IMG/VR virus record: IMGVR_UViG_3300035183_000829
Coordinates: 1 to 43,509 of that record
Reading direction: 5' to 3' (one strand)
Length of the DNA: 43,509 bases
From: a virus
Shown here: positions 40,962 through 43,509 of the stretch, one piece after another
Layout of the letters: each line of letters starts with the position of its first letter
Numbering within the stretch: position 1 is the first letter of the stretch
Position numbers and translations under genes: made by a program
Notes under the pieces: generated by a model
Database searches by the model: none
Seen by the model: only the letters and a program-made list of their open reading frames with translations
Told to the model about the DNA's origin: nothing

Positions 40962-41140
40962 TGATAAATCACCAAGGCTATAGTCGGAGTAGCGACCGGC
41001 ACCTGGCACTTAAAATGGGAATATCGGGTGCCTAAGACCCGTTTCACGCACCTGAAGTGGTGCCGAGCAGCAATCGTTAACTGTTGTGGCGTGTGCAGAA
41101 AATTAGCGGCACTGACGACCAGGAAAGACTGGTGTTTTCT
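40962..41140 (+). other. Non-coding stretch with several possible hairpins
   Basis: About 180 bases with no plausible gene on either strand, ending just before a strong terminator. Visible pairings include GTCG/CGAC (40983-40996), GGCACC with GGTGCC (40998-41003 and 41027-41032), GCACC/GGTGC (41048-41063) and ACCAG/CTGGT (41118-41133). Some are mutually exclusive. It could be a long 3' leader of the fibre transcript or a small RNA processed from it. No known RNA family was recognised. Confidence 0.35.
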
Positions 41141-41144
41141 CTGT

Positions 41145-41181
41145 AACTTGTCATAAGGGTTGCTTATGACAAGTTTTTTAT
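41145..41181 (+). terminator. Strong Rho-independent terminator after the fibre genes
   Basis: A 13-bp perfect stem, AACTTGTCATAAG (41145-41157) and CTTATGACAAGTT (41163-41175), with a GGTTG loop, followed by TTTTTATTT. It separates the fibre transcript from the next promoter. Confidence 0.94.
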
Positions 41182-41195
41182 TTATGACAGTGTAC

Positions 41196-41224
41196 TTGAT
41201 AATTGTCCATATAAAGCATATTAT
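41196..41224 (+). promoter_or_regulatory. Strong sigma70 promoter for the AT-hook gene
   Basis: TTGATA (41196-41201), exactly 17 bases, TATTAT (41219-41224). The -10 box lies in the palindrome GCATA-T-TATGC. TATAAAGCA occurs twice, at 41210-41218 and 41229-41237, flanking it, which could be an operator pair. AGGAG and ATG follow at 41244 and 41254. Confidence 0.75.
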
Positions 41225-41253
41225 GCACTATAAAGCACACCACAGGAGTCCTT

Positions 41254-41586
41254 ATGACAAGCGTACCACTGTCCGAGCGCAAACGTAGCGTTGATCTCAA
41301 TAACTTTTCTGACGCAGAGATTGAAGAACTTAGCCAAAAGATTGGCAATTTGGTTTCTGAAAAGGTTCGCAATTGTGTTATCGAATGCCAAAAGGTACTG
41401 CAAATCTACGGAATGGATATATACCTGCAATATAACCTTCATCCAGCTGGAATGCCGCCACCAATATTAAAAACAAAGAATGTCGAAGCTGACGATCAGG
41501 ATGCTGCTGACCTGAGCCTTAAGGAAGAGCAAACTCCTGTAACGGTTAAGAAAAAACGTGGTCGCCCCAAGAAAGAGAAAGCCTGA
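41254..41586 (+). CDS. Small protein with C-terminal AT-hook (110 aa)
   Basis: A 110-residue protein with two parts. Residues 1-65 are helical (DAEIEELSQKIGNLVSEKVR, NCVIECQKVLQIYG) and may dimerise. The C-terminal end KKKRGRPKKEKA is a classic AT-hook, with the GRP core flanked by basic residues, expected to bind the minor groove of AT-rich DNA. An acidic linker joins the two. AGGAG lies five bases before ATG. It is transcribed from its own sigma70 promoter, isolated from the fibre transcript by a terminator, so it may be regulated apart from the structural genes. A regulatory or DNA-organising role is inferred. Confidence 0.72.
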   Translation: MTSVPLSERKRSVDLNNFSDAEIEELSQKIGNLVSEKVRNCVIECQKVLQIYGMDIYLQYNLHPAGMPPPILKTKNVEADDQDAADLSLKEEQTPVTVKKKRGRPKKEKA

Positions 41587-41638
41587 ATCTACGCCAAAAG
41601 TGCGTACCATACGGTGAGAAGGAAGGTGTTGTGGTAAA

Positions 41639-41647
41639 TGGTAAAAT
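41639..41647 (+). promoter_or_regulatory. Extended -10 promoter (TGGTAAAAT) for the second fibre gene
   Basis: TGG followed by TAAAAT at 41642-41647, 50 bases before the ATG at 41697. No good -35 is visible. Downstream, AAGGTG (41622) and CACCTT (41666) could pair over a long distance before TTTCTTATTTTT. Confidence 0.5.
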
Positions 41648-41696
41648 AACCTCCATAACTCCCATCACCTTTTCTTATTTTTAAAGGTACGTCAAT

Positions 41697-43509
41697 ATGG
41701 TAACAGTGAGTAAGCTTTCGCGTCTTATTAACGGCGTACAGCGTCAGTTTGACTTTGCCGCTTCAGGCAATGTTTTTTGGACCGATTCTATCCAAATTGG
41801 CGCATCGAGCCCGGCCACACTTACCAAAACCATCCTGCTTAACCTGATTGCCCTTCAAAACGGCACAGATTTTGCTGATGGTACAAACAGCCATACCCAT
41901 GATGGTCGCTATTTCACGGAATCGGAACTCGGTGCAACATCTGGCACAACTGGTTCTGATCTTATCGGTGATGACAACACTTATACCAACTTTACCCCAA
42001 CCGCCACTACCGTGAAAGGCGCTTTGGCTGGTATCGACTCTGCACTGAGTACGGGTAATGGTAGAGTCAAAGTTACTTCTGCTGACACCACAGCTGACTA
42101 CCTGAACAACTCCATCACAGCTGGTGCCGGTCTTTCTAAGACTGTTGTCAACCCAGCTGGTGATGAAACTCTCGACCTCTCTGTTAATGTTGATAACTCG
42201 ACTATCGAAATCAGCTCTGATGTCCTCCGTGTCAAAGATGCTGGTATCACCAATGCCAAGATCGCTACGGGTATCGATGCTGCCAAGTTGGCAGATGGTT
42301 CTGTAAGCAACACCGAATTCCAATATATCGGCACCCTGACTTCTAATGCTCAAGATCAATTGGATGCCAAGGTAGCAAAATCCGGGTCCACTATGGACTC
42401 CGGCGCAAACATCACCTTTGTTGGTGGTGGCGAGGTTCTCGGCCTTCCTTCTACTCCATCCGCAGCTGGCGCAGCAGCTTCTAAAGCTTATGTTGACGCA
42501 GTTGCTCTTGGCCTTGCTCCTAAGAAAGCTGTCCGTGTTGCTACAACAGGACCAGGAAATTTGGCTTCGAGTTTTGAAAACGGCGATGTAATCGACGGAA
42601 TCACACTCGCAACTGGCGACCGAATCCTCATCAAAGACCAAACTACCGCATCTCAGAACGGTATCTATATCGTTAATGCCTCTGGTGCCCCTACTCGTGC
42701 AACTGATTTTGACTCCCTTTCGCCTATCGACGAAATTAACGGTGCTTGGGTTCCTGTACAATTTGGTACAGTAAACGCTGGTCGGATTTATGTTCAGTAT
42801 GGCGTAGTATCGACAATTGATACTGATGCAATTAACTTTGAATTCTATAACCCGATTGCTAGCCTTATCGGTGGCGACATGGTCACCGTTACTGGTTCGA
42901 CCATTACCCTTGACCTCGCTACCACTGGTGGTCTTGAGTCCACCAACGCTGGTGACGCAGCTGGCCAGCTTCGCATCAAACTCGAAGCTACAAACCCTAC
43001 TCTCAAATTCACCGGCTCTAACGAACTTGCTGTCAAACTCAACACTGATTCAACTGCCGGTAACATCTCCACAAGTGCAACTGGTCTCAAGGTTGACACT
43101 GACGGTGTTACCATTGAAACCGCTTCTAACGCTCTCCGGGTTAAAGATCTTGGAATCAGCACTGCCAAATTGGCAGATGCATCTGTAACTGCTGATAAAC
43201 TTGCCGCTGCAGTAGCCGGAAATGGTTTGACTGGTGGCGCAGGCTCCGCACTCGCAGTTGGTGCAGGCGACGGTATCACTGTTGCGGCTGACTCGGTTGC
43301 TGTTAACGTAAGCGATCTGGCTGGCTCAGGCCTTGAAAACGACGGAAATAACAACCTTCGCATCTCTGCCGCTGCTGCTGGAAACGGTTTGACTGGTGGA
43401 GCTGGCTCTGCCCTTTCGACCACTAGCGCTCCTGCCTTGGCTAAATTCGCTGGTGTTGCTGGTGAATCTTTCGCTGCCAACAAGACATATGCTGTTCGCT
43501 TTGCTATCG
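41697..43509 (+). CDS. Tail fibre or collar-type protein (3'-truncated by window edge)
   Basis: At least 604 codons, open to the window end. It starts MVTVSKLSRLINGVQRQFDF at ATG 41697, with AAAGG about nine bases upstream. Residues ~265-385 form a common phage tail domain: KAYVDAVALGLAPKKAVRVA, TLATGDRILIKDQTTASQNG, IYIVNASGAPTRATDFDSL. On both sides are beta repeats: VLRVKDAGITNAKIATG near residue 180 and ALRVKDLGISTAKLAD near 480. GNGLTGGAGSAL occurs twice near the end. Ala, Gly, Thr and Val dominate, as in trimeric fibres. It is transcribed from its own promoter. It is probably a second receptor-binding or structural fibre. Confidence 0.8.
   Translation, partial: MVTVSKLSRLINGVQRQFDFAASGNVFWTDSIQIGASSPATLTKTILLNLIALQNGTDFADGTNSHTHDGRYFTESELGATSGTTGSDLIGDDNTYTNFTPTATTVKGALAGIDSALSTGNGRVKVTSADTTADYLNNSITAGAGLSKTVVNPAGDETLDLSVNVDNSTIEISSDVLRVKDAGITNAKIATGIDAAKLADGSVSNTEFQYIGTLTSNAQDQLDAKVAKSGSTMDSGANITFVGGGEVLGLPSTPSAAGAAASKAYVDAVALGLAPKKAVRVATTGPGNLASSFENGDVIDGITLATGDRILIKDQTTASQNGIYIVNASGAPTRATDFDSLSPIDEINGAWVPVQFGTVNAGRIYVQYGVVSTIDTDAINFEFYNPIASLIGGDMVTVTGSTITLDLATTGGLESTNAGDAAGQLRIKLEATNPTLKFTGSNELAVKLNTDSTAGNISTSATGLKVDTDGVTIETASNALRVKDLGISTAKLADASVTADKLAAAVAGNGLTGGAGSALAVGAGDGITVAADSVAVNVSDLAGSGLENDGNNNLRISAAAAGNGLTGGAGSALSTTSAPALAKFAGVAGESFAANKTYAVRFAI

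Noticed and set aside
41112-41136. Hammerhead ribozyme-like CTGACGA followed by a short stem
   Set aside because: The conserved GAAA after stem II is missing, and no third stem with a cleavage site can be drawn.
41763-42761. A 332-codon open frame on the - strand opposite the last fibre gene
   Set aside because: It has no ribosome site, its composition is Cys/Ser-rich and unlike a protein, and it mirrors the repetitive codons of the + strand fibre frame, which is clearly real.
1-43509. CRISPR arrays, rRNA and tRNA genes
   Set aside because: No regularly spaced repeats, rRNA segments or cloverleaf-like sequences were seen on reading both strands, although a tRNA search program was not run.

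Overview
The window reads as part of the genome of a large contractile-tailed bacteriophage (myovirus), or of a prophage of one. The + strand carries a nearly continuous tail and baseplate module: sheath C-terminus, three tail tube paralogues, probable tail-assembly proteins, tape measure, baseplate hub, spike, wedge proteins (gp25-like, J-like and I-like) and then tail fibre genes that run off the right edge. A Gram-negative host is suggested by a lipoprotein signal with a lipobox, strong Shine-Dalgarno sites and sigma70-like promoters. The host cannot be named from the sequence.

Layout. 3-1622: sheath, closed by a terminator. About 1690-8700: an accessory cassette between sheath and tube genes, consisting of a + strand Vsr-like homing endonuclease followed by three - strand transcription units. 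These encode a MazG-like pyrophosphohydrolase, a small gene broken by a TnpB element, a dNMP-kinase-like protein with a complete intein inside its P-loop, a lipoprotein, and three very small genes. Each - strand unit is preceded by a sigma28/FliA-like promoter (TAAAGTTT-N11-GCCGATAA type), and two end in clear terminators. 8795-14683: three tail tube paralogues, small genes, a possible HExxH metalloprotein and a family-1 uracil-DNA glycosylase. 14775-24635: tape measure, hub, spike and wedge genes, mostly overlapping or a few bases apart. 24845-34944: a giant 2313-residue J-like wedge protein, an HNH endonuclease wedged between two overlapping structural genes, and a second wedge protein. 35018-43509: tail fibre or adhesin genes, a possibly structured non-coding stretch, and a small AT-hook protein with its own sigma70 promoter.

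How it works together. The structural genes appear to be driven by recurrent sigma70-like promoters with a TAAAAT -10 box, often an extended -10 (TGnTAAAAT), lying 35-55 bases before the first start codon. The accessory cassette uses a different promoter class. Four kinds of selfish DNA sit in or next to conserved genes: a Vsr-like homing endonuclease, a LAGLIDADG intein, an HNH endonuclease and a TnpB element. A 61-codon module occurs four times, with exactly equal length, in two different tail proteins, which points to domain shuffling in the adhesion apparatus. All function calls rest on motifs and gene order read by eye; no database search was run.
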